A stretch of 59,890 nt of DNA from Amycolatopsis anabasis (GTDB taxonomy: Bacteria > Actinomycetota > Actinomycetes > Mycobacteriales > Pseudonocardiaceae), in the NCBI RefSeq assembly GCF_009765355.1, contig NZ_VTHK01000052.1:1-59890 (forward strand), in the 5' to 3' direction. A program made the translations under genes and the position numbers. How positions within the stretch are numbered: the stretch's first letter is position 1; every line of letters starts with the position of its first letter. The notes beneath the pieces are model-generated. The model was given only the letters and a program-made list of their open reading frames with translations. It searched no databases and had not been told where the DNA came from. Shown here piece after piece: positions 10,038 to 19,879 of the stretch.

Positions 10038-10931
10038 TCAGGTCGCCAGGCCGTTCTCGCGCAGGAAATCCTCGGCGATGTCCGACGGATTGCGCTTCTC
10101 GGAAGTGAACTCGACGTTGAGATCGGTCAGCTTGTCGGTGGTGAGCACCGCGGACAAACGGTTCAACGCGAGCGTCTCCCGTTCCGACAAGGTGCCCTTC
10201 GCGACGAGCGGCACGATGTTCTGCGCCGGGAACATCTGTTTGTCGTCGACCAGAGGTACGAATCCATTGGTCTCGATGCTCGACGAGGTGCTGAACAGAT
10301 CGGCCACCTGGATCTCGCCGGACCGCAGGGCGGCCACGGTCACCGGACCACCGGTGTCGGTGGTGCGGATCTCCTTGAACTCGCACCCGTAGAGCTTCTT
10401 GATCTTCTCCTTCCAGCGGTCGCTCCACTGGCCGGGGCCGCCGAACACGAGATCCTGGCAGCGCGCGCCGAGATCGGAGAACGTGCGCACGCCCGCGTCG
10501 GCGAGTTCCTTGCGCACCACGAGCACGTCCTTGTCCTCGGCGGGCGCCTGGTCGAGGACGGCGAAGCGGTCCGGGACCTTCCGCTGGAGCTCGGCGTACA
10601 CGTCCGCGGGCCGGGTCGCCTCGGTGTTCTTGTCGAAGTACCGCAACAGGTTCCCGCTGTAGTCCGGCACCACGGACAGCGATTTGTCCTGCAGCGCCTT
10701 GACCACGACCTCGCGGCCGCCGACCGGCGGGCGCACGATCACGTTCTCCGCGCCCGCGTTGCGCAGCGCTCCCGCGTAGATCTGGGCCAGCAGCAGGCTT
10801 TCGCCGACATCGGAGGAGCCGATGACGATCTCGCCAGTCGAGCCGCCCTCGGCGCCGCCCTCGAGCGGGTTCCCGCACGCGGTCGCGGTGAGCGCGAGCA
10901 CGGCGAGCAGTGCGGCCAGGGTCCGTTTCAC
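10038..10931 (-). CDS. Osmoprotectant ABC transporter substrate-binding lipoprotein
   Basis: 297 residues from the GTG at 10931, which has GGGAGGAAC in front; the longer open frame upstream is a shadow of the permease. The N-terminus is a lipoprotein signal with lipobox LTATAC. The rest is an OpuAC/OpuBC-type type 2 periplasmic-binding fold (IVIGSSDVGESLLLAQIY...VVPDYSGNLLRYFD) that binds glycine betaine, choline or related quaternary amines. It is the last gene of a four-gene operon (ATPase, two permeases, binding protein) and overlaps the preceding permease by 4 bp. Ligand choice cannot be read from the sequence. The betaine catabolism genes at 48-55 kb make betaine or choline attractive candidates. 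Confidence 0.92.
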   Translation of the reverse strand: MKRTLAALLAVLALTATACGNPLEGGAEGGSTGEIVIGSSDVGESLLLAQIYAGALRNAGAENVIVRPPVGGREVVVKALQDKSLSVVPDYSGNLLRYFDKNTEATRPADVYAELQRKVPDRFAVLDQAPAEDKDVLVVRKELADAGVRTFSDLGARCQDLVFGGPGQWSDRWKEKIKKLYGCEFKEIRTTDTGGPVTVAALRSGEIQVADLFSTSSSIETNGFVPLVDDKQMFPAQNIVPLVAKGTLSERETLALNRLSAVLTTDKLTDLNVEFTSEKRNPSDIAEDFLRENGLAT

Positions 10932-11635
10932 GCCGTTCCTCCCGCGACGGAGACCTTGCGGCCCGAAGCCGCGGCGGCGGCCAGGCGCACGCCCCGGGGC
11001 ACCACGGCCCGTTGCAGGGCGGCGAAAACCAGGTCGAGCACGATGGCCAGCAGCGCGGTGAGGAGCGCGCCGGCGACCACCTCGGTGTAGTCCAAAATGG
11101 CCAGTCCATCCAGCAGGAACCGGCCGAGCCCGCCGAGACCCACGTACGCGGCGACCGCGGCGGTGGCCACCAGTTGCAGCACGGCGTTGCGAATTCCGCC
11201 CAGCACCAACGGAAGCGCGATCGGCACCTCGACCTGCCACAGCCGTTGCCAGCCGGTCATGCCGACGCCCTCGGCCGCGTCCACCACGCCGTGATCGGTC
11301 GCCTGCAGCCCGGCGTACGTCCCGGCGAGGATCGGCGGGATCGCCAGCACCACCAGGCCGATCACGGTCGCCGTCACGCTTTCGGTGAAGATCAGGAACA
11401 GGAAGGTCACCAGGCCCAGGGTCGGCAGCGCGCGGATCGCGTTGCCCACGCTCACCAGCGCGACGCCGCCGCGGCCGGTGTGCCCGACGAACAGGCCGAG
11501 CGGCACCGCGACCACCAGCGCGATGGCCAGCGCCAGCGCGGTGTAGCCGAGGTGCTGCCCGAGCCGGTTGGGCACGCCGTCGGCGCCGGTCCAGTTCGCC
11601 GGATCCCCGAACCAGTGCCACAGATCCGTGATCAC
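10928..11635 (-). CDS. Osmoprotectant ABC transporter permease (second)
   Basis: 235 residues from the GTG at 11635 with GGGAGGTGA upstream. It is a BPD_transp_1 permease of the OpuB/OpuC type, with about five to six membrane segments and the EAA-type loop VDAAEGVGMTGWQRLWQVEVPIA that contacts the ATPase. It differs from its partner by a longer N-terminal extracytoplasmic stretch (HWFGDPANWTGADGVPNRL), typical of the second permease in these operons. Starts and stops overlap on both sides (GTGA), indicating translational coupling. Confidence 0.92.
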   Translation of the reverse strand: MITDLWHWFGDPANWTGADGVPNRLGQHLGYTALALAIALVVAVPLGLFVGHTGRGGVALVSVGNAIRALPTLGLVTFLFLIFTESVTATVIGLVVLAIPPILAGTYAGLQATDHGVVDAAEGVGMTGWQRLWQVEVPIALPLVLGGIRNAVLQLVATAAVAAYVGLGGLGRFLLDGLAILDYTEVVAGALLTALLAIVLDLVFAALQRAVVPRGVRLAAAAASGRKVSVAGGTA

Positions 11636-12336
11636 GCGGTCACCTCCCGCGCCGCGGTGGCGGGTTTCGCCCGGGACGCCCGTTCCCACGGGGTCGCCAC
11701 GTTGCGCAGCAGCACCAGCAGCAGGTCCACCACCAGGGCCAGCAGCAGGGTGAGCACGATGCCCACCACGATCGGCGAGAAGTACTCGCGCTGGAACCCG
11801 TCGGTGAACAGCACGCCGAGCCCGCCGGTGCCGATCAGCGCGCCGACGCTGACCAGGCTGATGTTGCTCACCGAAGCCACCCGCACCCCGGCCGCGAGCA
11901 CCGGGACCGACAGCGGCAGTTCGACGCCGAAGAAGCGGCGCGCCGGGCGGTAGCCGACCGCGGTCGCCGCCGCGATCACGTGCGGCGGCACGGCGTCCAG
12001 CGCGTCGAGCACCGGGCGCACGAGCAGGGCGGTGGTGTAGATGGTGAGCGCGACGATGACGTTGACGCTGTCCAGGATCTTCGACCCGATGATGCCGGGG
12101 ATGACCACGAACAACGCCAGCGACGGGATCGTGTAGAGCAGGTTCGACACCACCAGCAGCACGTTGCGCGCCGGTTGCCAGCGGCACCCGAGCCAGCCCG
12201 CGGCGATCGCCAGCACGATGCCCAGCACCAGCGGCAGCAGGGCGAGGTAGACGTGCTCGCCGAGGTCGCCGAGGATTTCCGCGCGGTTGTTGGCACTGCC
12301 GAGGTACCGGCCGAGCTCGTCGAAGAACTCGCCCAT
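11632..12336 (-). CDS. Osmoprotectant ABC transporter permease (first)
   Basis: 234-residue membrane permease, BPD_transp_1 fold, about six transmembrane helices (for example LALLPLVLGIVLAIAAGWLG and IVVGIVLTLLLALVVDLLLV). The coupling loop reads IAAATAVGYRPARRFFGVELPLS. It lies 2 bp downstream of the ATPase gene and overlaps the second permease by 4 bp. Together the two permeases form the channel of an OpuB/OpuC/ProU-like importer. Confidence 0.92.
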   Translation of the reverse strand: MGEFFDELGRYLGSANNRAEILGDLGEHVYLALLPLVLGIVLAIAAGWLGCRWQPARNVLLVVSNLLYTIPSLALFVVIPGIIGSKILDSVNVIVALTIYTTALLVRPVLDALDAVPPHVIAAATAVGYRPARRFFGVELPLSVPVLAAGVRVASVSNISLVSVGALIGTGGLGVLFTDGFQREYFSPIVVGIVLTLLLALVVDLLLVLLRNVATPWERASRAKPATAAREVTA

Positions 12337-12338
12337 GG

Positions 12339-13433
12339 CTAGCCGCCTCCCCTTCGCGACTTTCCTTCGATGATTTCGAGCACCTGCTGCGCGGTGACCA
12401 CGCCGGTGACCGCGCCCGCGTCGTCGACCACCACGCCGAGGCTCGCCGGGGAGGACAGCGCCGCGTCCAGGGCGCCGCGGATCGGCGTGCCCTGCTGGTA
12501 CAGCGAACCGCCCGCCAGCAGCTGCGCCTCGGTCAGCTCACCGTCCACAGTAGACCCCGGAGCGAGCCAGCCGCGCGGTTCGCCCGCCTCGTTGACCGCG
12601 AGCTTCCAGTCGTCGTTCGCGCCGGGAACCGCGCTGCCCACGACAACGCGGTCGATCTCATGCACCTCGACCCCTTCCGCGGACAAAAAGGACAGTCCCC
12701 GGTAACCGCGATCCTTGCCGACGAAGGAGGCCACGAAATCGTCGACGGGATGCCGGAGCACCTCCGACGGCGTCCCGTACTGCGCGAGCTTCCCGCCGAC
12801 CCGCAGGACGGCGATCTTGTCGCCGAGCCGGACCGCCTCGTCGATGTCGTGGGTGACGAACACGATCGTCTTGCCCAGCTGGGACTGCAGCCGCAGCAGT
12901 TCGTCCTGCAGCTCTTCCCGCACCACCGGGTCGACCGCGGAGAACGGCTCGTCCATCAGCAGCACCGGCGAATCCGCGGCGAGCGCGCGGGCCACGCCGA
13001 CGCGCTGCTGCTGCCCGCCGGACAGCTGCGCGGGATACCGCTTGCCGAGCGCGGCCGGGAGCCCGACCGTCTCCAGCAGCTCGGCCGCGCGATCACGGGC
13101 CTTGCCCTTGTCCCAGCCCGAGAGCAGGGGGACGGTGGCCACGTTGTCCCGCACGGTCCTATGTGGAAAGAGCCCGGCGTGCTGGATGACGTAGCCGATT
13201 CCCCGGCGCAGCAACGCCGGATCGGAGTCGCGGACGTCCTTGCCGTCGAGCAGGATCGTGCCGGCGGTCGGCTCGACCATCCGGTTGATCATGCGCAGGG
13301 ATGTCGTTTTGCCGCAGCCGGACGGGCCGACGAACACGGTGATCGTGCCGTCCTCCACGGTCAGGCTCAGTTCGTCGACCGCGACGGTTCCATCCGGGTA
13401 GCGCTTGGTCACGCTCTGGAACTCGATTGCCAC
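12339..13433 (-). CDS. Osmoprotectant ABC transporter ATPase with CBS region
   Basis: 364 residues from the GTG at 13433, chosen for the AAGGGGAG site and because homology begins at IEFQSVTKRYPDG. It has Walker A GPSGCGKTT, signature LSGGQQQRVGVARAL, Walker B VLLMDEPFSAVDP and the switch His in VFVTHDIDEA. After residue 245 comes a C-terminal extension with a CBS-like repeat (PIRGALDAALSSPASLGVVVDDAGAVTGVVTAQQVLEII). In OpuA-type transporters CBS domains sense ionic strength and gate uptake. It is the first gene of the operon, with 89 bp to the divergent bpsA-like gene. Confidence 0.94.
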   Translation of the reverse strand: MAIEFQSVTKRYPDGTVAVDELSLTVEDGTITVFVGPSGCGKTTSLRMINRMVEPTAGTILLDGKDVRDSDPALLRRGIGYVIQHAGLFPHRTVRDNVATVPLLSGWDKGKARDRAAELLETVGLPAALGKRYPAQLSGGQQQRVGVARALAADSPVLLMDEPFSAVDPVVREELQDELLRLQSQLGKTIVFVTHDIDEAVRLGDKIAVLRVGGKLAQYGTPSEVLRHPVDDFVASFVGKDRGYRGLSFLSAEGVEVHEIDRVVVGSAVPGANDDWKLAVNEAGEPRGWLAPGSTVDGELTEAQLLAGGSLYQQGTPIRGALDAALSSPASLGVVVDDAGAVTGVVTAQQVLEIIEGKSRRGGG

Positions 13434-13522
13434 GCCTTGCTCCCCTTGCCGAGTCCGGGTCAAAAGACCGTAGCCCACATCTCCCCGCTTGGCACCACAG
13501 TCCACGATTTAGGCTGGCCCGG

Positions 13523-15004
13523 GTGAGCCCACTCGACGAGGTCATCGCCGCGAACGGCGCGTACACCCGCCCGCTGTACACGGTGATCACCGTGCTCTAC
13601 CACGGCTGGATTCCCTTCGACGAACTCGTGCGCCGATCGGCCGCGCCGCGCCGCAGCGTGGAGGAACTGCTCGACGCGCTCGGCGACGATCTCGATCGCG
13701 ACGGCGACCGGGTGCAGCTGCGGCGGGACAGCACCGGCTACGCGAAGTACCTGGTGCGGCGGCTCGCCGATCCGTTCGGGCGCCTGCTGGAGTCGCACGA
13801 CGAGGACTACGCCACGCTGGCGCGGCTCATCGACGACGTTCCGCCCCCGCTGGCCGCGCTGGACCACGTTCAGGCGACCCCCGAAACGGTGCTGCGCCGG
13901 GGTTTGTGGCTGGACACCCATTTCGATCTCGCGCGTACGCGCCTGCTGTTCCTCGGTGATCACGACCTCACCTCGTTCGCCATCCGCGAACTGCACCCGT
14001 GGCCCGCGGGCATCACCGTGGTCGACGTCGACGACCGCCTGCTGGCGTATATCGACGAGCATTCCGGGGGTTCGATCACCACGCTGCACGCGGATCTGCG
14101 CTTCGGCCTGCCCCGATCGGTCACCGGGCAGGCGGATCTGGTGTTCAGCGATCCGCCGTACACCCCGGAAGGCATGGGGCTGTTCGCGTCGCGGGCGGTG
14201 CAGGCGCTCGCCGAGCCGGTGCTGGGACGGATCGTGCTCGCCTACGGGTACAGCGCGCGGCATCCCGAACTCGGCCGCCAGGTGCAGCGGGAACTGCTGT
14301 CGCTCGGCCTGACCTTCGAAGCGATCCTGCCGGAGTTCAACCGGTACTACGGCGCGCAGGCGATCGGCAGCGCGGCGGACCTCTACGTCTGCCAGCCGAC
14401 CGCGCAGGCGCGGAAAGCCGGAAAGCGGGGAACCGGGATCTACACGCACGGCCCGCAGTCGGTCGAGACCGGTGGCACTCCGGCGAGCCTGCTGAACCGG
14501 TTGTCGGAACTCGCGGACGGAGCGCGGCCGCGCGGGGCGGACTGGTCGTCCCCGATCACTTCCCGCACCCCGGTGGCCCTCGACCTGACCGCCGACCCGG
14601 GTCCGTGGCTGCTGCGCGCCCTGCTCGCGGTGAACGCGCCCCGGGTGGCGCTCCTCGTGCCGAACTCCCACCCGGACCTGGCCGACGCCGCCGCGCAGGA
14701 AGCGCTCGCGCGGCTGGTCGACGCGAAATATCGCCTCCGCTACCTCCGCAGCACCCCGGACAACACCCACGCCGTCGTCGTCGCCGAAGCCGCCGCCGCC
14801 CCGAGCGCGGCGGGCACGGTGCTGGCCAAGGCGCACGGCAAACTGGGCAACGTCTGGCGGGAAGCCCTGATCGAAGCCTCCGGCGGCACCCTCACCAAGA
14901 ACGAGGCCCGGGAGCGGATCGGCGACCACCCCGACCTGGCCCACCGCCTGATCGACCTGCCCCGCCACCGCGTCGCGACCCTCCTCGCCGCGCTGGCGCG
15001 ATAG
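13523..15004 (+). CDS. Bis-aminopropyl spermidine synthase (BpsA)-family protein
   Basis: 493 residues from the GTG at 13523. A TAGGCT box 7 nt before it suggests a leaderless transcript. After an N-terminal winged-helix-like region (about 1-90) comes the Rossmann aminopropyl-/methyl-transferase core. Known BpsA enzymes (Thermococcus, Thermus group) make branched-chain polyamines from spermidine with a GDDDL motif and a DPPYT motif. Here the first reads GDHDL (D146-H147-D148), with His for the middle Asp; the second, DPPYT, is intact (210-214). A C-terminal extension of about 150 residues (from PVALDLTADPG) is unlike the archaeal enzymes. No spermidine biosynthesis genes are adjacent. The substrate is therefore uncertain; the family call is solid, the exact reaction is not. 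Confidence 0.75.
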   Translation: MSPLDEVIAANGAYTRPLYTVITVLYHGWIPFDELVRRSAAPRRSVEELLDALGDDLDRDGDRVQLRRDSTGYAKYLVRRLADPFGRLLESHDEDYATLARLIDDVPPPLAALDHVQATPETVLRRGLWLDTHFDLARTRLLFLGDHDLTSFAIRELHPWPAGITVVDVDDRLLAYIDEHSGGSITTLHADLRFGLPRSVTGQADLVFSDPPYTPEGMGLFASRAVQALAEPVLGRIVLAYGYSARHPELGRQVQRELLSLGLTFEAILPEFNRYYGAQAIGSAADLYVCQPTAQARKAGKRGTGIYTHGPQSVETGGTPASLLNRLSELADGARPRGADWSSPITSRTPVALDLTADPGPWLLRALLAVNAPRVALLVPNSHPDLADAAAQEALARLVDAKYRLRYLRSTPDNTHAVVVAEAAAAPSAAGTVLAKAHGKLGNVWREALIEASGGTLTKNEARERIGDHPDLAHRLIDLPRHRVATLLAALAR

Positions 15005-15083
15005 CAAGGGACCTTCGCTACGGCAGAACGATAGCGAGGGACCTTTACTACAGATAAACCGTAGTAAAGGTCCCTCGCTATCG
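15003..15083. repeat. Cloverleaf repeat, copy A (convergent terminator)
   Basis: Begins within the stop codon of the bpsA-like gene and ends 12 bp before the malic enzyme stop. The middle and right arms form a perfect 23-bp stem (15029-15051 with 15061-15083) around a 9-nt loop. A preceding third arm carries AGCAAGGGACCTTCGCTA, whose CGCTA can pair with the TAGCG that opens the middle arm. It shares the GGGACCTT core with copies at 17.3, 32.3, 38.2 and 43.4 kb. Confidence 0.9.
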
Positions 15084-15094
15084 CGTGGTGTCGG

Positions 15095-16279
<1,185 letters not shown>

Positions 16280-16675
16280 TCTTTTTCCTGTCATCGACTC
16301 GGCCATCGGCCCAGCATCGGCCGTTGACCTTGAGGTTTGAGCGAAAGACACTCCAAATCCCTTCGGGACTGTGAGTGGGGCCGCGACGGCGTGGCCCACA
16401 CATTCCCCAGTGACACTCTTGCTTTCCCCTGCGAATGCCGGGCGCGGTAGCGCGTTTCGCAGGTGAGGCGCCCGTTTTCGGTCGTCGGTGCCCTGGGTGA
16501 GGCGACGGCCGCGGGCGCGGCGGTCAAACCAGTGTGACAGGCCGGGTGCGGGTTGCGATCCCTAGGTGCGGTTGAGGTCACAAATTGAGGGGTCTTCTCC
16601 GCAGGTCACTAGGGGTTTACGCAAGACGACCGTTCGGCTTTTTTGGACTGGCAGACGACTGGATAGGGTGATCTC
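16280..16675. other. Divergent intergenic region, malic enzyme / epimerase
   Basis: About 400 bp without a credible gene. TTTGGA (about 16641-16646) followed 16 nt later by TAGGGT, 13 nt before the ATG, is a possible sigma-A-type promoter for the epimerase. A 96-codon minus-strand frame here has no start signals or recognisable sequence. Confidence 0.4.
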
Positions 16676-17278
16676 ATGCACGTGCGCCAGCTCGCGGTTC
16701 CCGACGCTTACGAGTTCGTTCCCCCGGTGTTTCCGGACGACCGGGGCATCTTCGTGGCGCCGTTCCAGGGGCCCGCGTTCACCGAAGCGCTCGGGCATCC
16801 GCTGCGCACCGCCCAGACCAACCACAGCGTGTCCCGCAAGGGCACCATCCGCGGGGTGCACTTCGCGGACACGCCACCCGGCCAGGCGAAATACGTGCAC
16901 TGCCCGCGCGGCAGCATGATCGACGTGGTGGTGGACATCCGCGTGGGCTCGCCGACCTTCGGGCAGTGGGACGCGGTGCGCCTGGACTCCACCGAGCACC
17001 GCGCGCTCTACCTCTGCGAGGGACTCGGCCACGCGTTCATCGCGCTGGAGGACGACACCGCGATGAGCTACCTGTGCTCGACGCCGTACAACCCGGCGGC
17101 CGAGCACGGGATCACCCCGCTCGACCCGGATCTCAGCCTGCCGTGGCCGGACGACATCGAGTTCATCATGTCTACCAAGGACATCGAGGCGCCGACGCTC
17201 GCCGAGGCCGAGCGCCTGGGCCTGCTGCCGCACTACGACGACTGCCTCAAGCAGTACGAACTCAACCGCGCCGAGTGA
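16676..17278 (+). CDS. dTDP-4-dehydro-6-deoxysugar 3,5-epimerase family protein (RfbC/EvaD-like)
   Basis: 200-residue cupin of the RmlC family, which epimerises dTDP-4-keto-6-deoxyhexoses. It shows the family segments DDRGIFVAPFQ, QTNHSVSRKGTIRGVHF (catalytic His), KYVHCPRGSMIDVVVDIRVGSPTFGQW and YLCEGLGHAFIALEDD, with the usual length. The ATG start is supported by homology and a possible promoter, but no strong ribosome binding site. It stands alone: no rmlA, rmlB, rmlD or glycosyltransferase is nearby, so it may serve cell-wall rhamnose or a secondary metabolite encoded elsewhere. Confidence 0.9.
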   Translation: MHVRQLAVPDAYEFVPPVFPDDRGIFVAPFQGPAFTEALGHPLRTAQTNHSVSRKGTIRGVHFADTPPGQAKYVHCPRGSMIDVVVDIRVGSPTFGQWDAVRLDSTEHRALYLCEGLGHAFIALEDDTAMSYLCSTPYNPAAEHGITPLDPDLSLPWPDDIEFIMSTKDIEAPTLAEAERLGLLPHYDDCLKQYELNRAE

Positions 17279-17330
17279 CGCTGACCCACCACAACATCTC
17301 GACAGCTAAGAGATCCCGATCCGTCGCGGC

Positions 17331-17414
17331 AGCAAGGGACCTTTGCTCCGGTTGAACAGCAGCGAGGGACCTTTACTCCAGTTAGACGTGAGCAAAGGTC
17401 CCTCGCTATTTTTT
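17331..17414 (+). repeat. Cloverleaf repeat, copy B, with T-tract (terminator)
   Basis: Three arms: AGCAAGGGACCTTTGCTC (17331-17348), AGCGAGGGACCTTTACTC (17361-17378) and GAGCAAAGGTCCCTCGCT (17390-17407). Either left arm can pair with the right arm with one mismatch, so two alternative hairpins compete. ATTTTTT follows, making this an intrinsic terminator for the epimerase gene. It lies between convergent genes. Confidence 0.88.
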
Positions 17415-17425
17415 CCGCCGCCAGA

Positions 17426-19054
17426 TCAGCGCGGGACGTCCTCGGCGAGCACCCGCTCGATGTTGCGCTCGGCCAGGGCGGTGATCGTCACGAACGGGTT
17501 CACGCCGGTGCTGCCCGGGATGAGCGAACCGTCCGTCACGTACAGGTTCGGGCACCCCTTGACCCGGCCGTAGAGATCGGTGGCCTTGCCCAGCACCAGC
17601 CCGCCGAGCGGGTGGTAGGTGAACCGGTTCTCGAACGTCCTGGTGCCGCCGAACAGGTCGTACCGGTAGATCGTCGCGTTCGCCCGGTTGATCTTGTCGA
17701 ACAGCGCCTTCGCCGCGTCGATCGACGGCTGCCCCTGGGACACCGACCACTGCAGCCGCGCCGAGTCGGTGGCCGCGTCGTAGGTGAAGTGCCCGCGCTC
17801 GGGGTTCTTGGTGATCGCCAGGTACAGGCTCGCCCAGGTCTCCAGCCCGGCGGGCACCGGCGCGATCTCGGCGAACACCGGGTGCACCGGATCGGACCAG
17901 TTGTCGATGCCCAGCGCGGGCATCGCGGACTGCAGCGTGCCGGTCGTGTCCCAGATGTGGTTGGCCCGCCCGAGCATCACGTTGCCGTTGGTGCCCCAGC
18001 CGCGCCCGATCTCCTCGCCCAGCTCGGGCAGCCGCCCGGTGTCCCGCGCGCGCAGCAGCAACTCGGTCGAACCGAGGCTGCCCGCGCCGAGGAACAGGTG
18101 CCGGGTTCCGAGGTGCCGGGTCCCGACCACCGTGCCGTCCGCGTCGGTCTGCCGGACCACGAGCGTGTACGTCCCGTCCGGCTGGCGGAGGATCTCCCGC
18201 ACCTCGTGCAGGGTCTGGATGGTCACGTTGCCGGTGCCGAGCGCGGCCGCCAGGTAGGTCTTGTCCAGCGAACGCTTCCCGTGGTTGTTGCCGTAGATCA
18301 CCTCGGACCCGAGCGCGGACCGCGGCACCTCACCGAGTTCCTCGCGCCGCAGGTAGTCGAAGTCGTACACGCTCGGCACGAACGCGGTGCCGAATCCCGC
18401 CTTCTGCGCGGCCTTGCGGGACACCCGCGCGTAGCCGTAGGACTTGCAGGTCTCGAACCACGCGGGGTCCACGTGGTTGACGCCGAGGCCCGCGTTGGCG
18501 CGCGGGAAGTACTTGCCGTACATCTCGTCCGCGTCGACCTCGGGCAGGATCTCCTCGAAGTAGTCGCGCCGCGGGGTGACCGCCATCGCGCCGTTCACCA
18601 GCGAGCCGCCGCCGACTCCGCGGCCGACGTAGACGGACATGTCGCCGAAGTGCACGCGGTCGAGGACCCCGGCATGCGGGCGGATGTCGTGGTTGGCCAG
18701 ATCCAGCCACAGGAACGTGGCCAGCGGCGCCTCGGTGCGGTTCTTGAACCACATCGACCGCTCGTCGGGTTTGAGCATGCTGCAGAACACGTTCCCGTCG
18801 CCGGCCGGGGTGTTCCAGAGCCGGCCCATCTCCAGCATCACCGTGGGAATTCCGGCCTCGCCGAGGCGCAGCGCGGTCACCGCGGCGCCGTACCCGGTGC
18901 CGATCACCACCGCCGGCGAGAACTCGGGCAGCACCGGCGGTTCGGCCGAGGCCGGGCGGGCGGAGACCGCCGTGACACCGAGCGCCGCCGCCGAGTTCAG
19001 CGCGGCCATACCGAGGAAACGCCTGCGAGACATGGGAGAGACCATGCTCGGCAT
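17426..19054 (-). CDS. choA: Cholesterol oxidase (GMC oxidoreductase), secreted
   Basis: 542 residues from the ATG at 19054 (GAGGCGGAAAC upstream). It oxidises cholesterol and other 3-beta-hydroxysteroids to 4-en-3-ones with O2. The N-terminus is a Tat-type signal (SRRRFLGMAALNSAAALGVTA ending near SAEPP, split here for length). The FAD motif is VVIGTGYGAAVTALRLGEAG, followed by GRGVGGGSLVNG. Catalytic residues known from the Streptomyces class I enzyme are recognisable: Glu in VFAEIAPVPAG, His in TYHPLGG and Asn in GVNPFVT. The sequence is strongly Streptomyces ChoA-like over its full length, with no frameshift. It is monocistronic, and its 3' end abuts cloverleaf repeat B. No steroid catabolic cluster is in the window. 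Confidence 0.95.
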   Translation of the reverse strand: MPSMVSPMSRRRFLGMAALNSAAALGVTAVSARPASAEPPVLPEFSPAVVIGTGYGAAVTALRLGEAGIPTVMLEMGRLWNTPAGDGNVFCSMLKPDERSMWFKNRTEAPLATFLWLDLANHDIRPHAGVLDRVHFGDMSVYVGRGVGGGSLVNGAMAVTPRRDYFEEILPEVDADEMYGKYFPRANAGLGVNHVDPAWFETCKSYGYARVSRKAAQKAGFGTAFVPSVYDFDYLRREELGEVPRSALGSEVIYGNNHGKRSLDKTYLAAALGTGNVTIQTLHEVREILRQPDGTYTLVVRQTDADGTVVGTRHLGTRHLFLGAGSLGSTELLLRARDTGRLPELGEEIGRGWGTNGNVMLGRANHIWDTTGTLQSAMPALGIDNWSDPVHPVFAEIAPVPAGLETWASLYLAITKNPERGHFTYDAATDSARLQWSVSQGQPSIDAAKALFDKINRANATIYRYDLFGGTRTFENRFTYHPLGGLVLGKATDLYGRVKGCPNLYVTDGSLIPGSTGVNPFVTITALAERNIERVLAEDVPR

Positions 19055-19191
19055 GTTTCCGCCTCGCCAGTCAAGCTGACAAGAAGCAAAGTGAAACACG
19101 TTCTAATTGTTACCCGTTCGAGGTAAGTTCCCGGGTTCCCCTGGGGGCGATCCCGGATGTCCGCGATGCCGCGTTTGGGCAGGCTTCCGCC

Positions 19192-19878
19192 ATGACGAAA
19201 CGACTTCTCCGCAAGGCGGGCCTCGTGGCGGCCGGTGCCGCGGCCCTGGTGGCGACGAGCGCGATCCCGGCCTCGGCGGCCGAACCTGTTCCCGCTTTCG
19301 ACTTCGCCGACTGCCCGAAGACACTGCCCGCCGGGGCGGATCCCGCGAAGTGGCGGTGCGAGGTCCTGATCTCGGACGGGACGCTCTCCTTCGGCACCGT
19401 GCGCGACCTGCGCCTGAACCGGATGCGGCTGACCTTCGCCGAGGGCCGGCTGAACGGCGAGTACGCCCAGGTGTTCGGCGCGCTGCGCGCCGAACCGACG
19501 CGCGTGCCCGGCACGTTCGGCGGCACCCTGGAACTGCGCTACGCCGGATACTCCGACTTCCAGTCCAACGACCAGCGCAAGGGCGAGATCGACCTGAAGG
19601 GCTCGCTCCGCGGCCCCCTGCTGGCGCGCGGCTGCGCGATCGGCGGCGACGACGATCCGATCCACTCGGTGATCCAGCAGGTCGGCGGGCTGGAAACCCA
19701 TCCGGACGACCCGTCGGTCCACGTCTTCCACACGGTCGACCGGCAGTTGAACATCCCGTCCGCCCGCGGCTGCGGCCCGCTGACCCGGCCGCTCAACCAC
19801 CGCCTGGGCCTGCCGTCCCCGTCCGGGACGAACGTGCTGACGCAGACGACCTACGTGAAACTCCGCAGCTACGGCTGA
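19192..19878 (+). CDS. Secreted hypothetical protein
   Basis: 228 residues. A clear Sec signal peptide (MTKRLLRKAGLVAAGAAAL, with cleavage after SAIPASA) leads a mature domain of about 200 residues with three or four cysteines. The pattern of short strands suggests a beta-rich secreted domain. I do not recognise a family. The gene is monocistronic, divergent from the cholesterol oxidase, and its stop lies 1 bp from the stop of the convergent hotdog gene. Confidence 0.8.
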   Translation: MTKRLLRKAGLVAAGAAALVATSAIPASAAEPVPAFDFADCPKTLPAGADPAKWRCEVLISDGTLSFGTVRDLRLNRMRLTFAEGRLNGEYAQVFGALRAEPTRVPGTFGGTLELRYAGYSDFQSNDQRKGEIDLKGSLRGPLLARGCAIGGDDDPIHSVIQQVGGLETHPDDPSVHVFHTVDRQLNIPSARGCGPLTRPLNHRLGLPSPSGTNVLTQTTYVKLRSYG

Positions 19879-19879
19879 C

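Noticed and set aside
16291..16581. 96-codon minus-strand frame upstream of the malic enzyme
   Set aside because: No ribosome binding site, no recognisable sequence, covers the malic enzyme promoter region.
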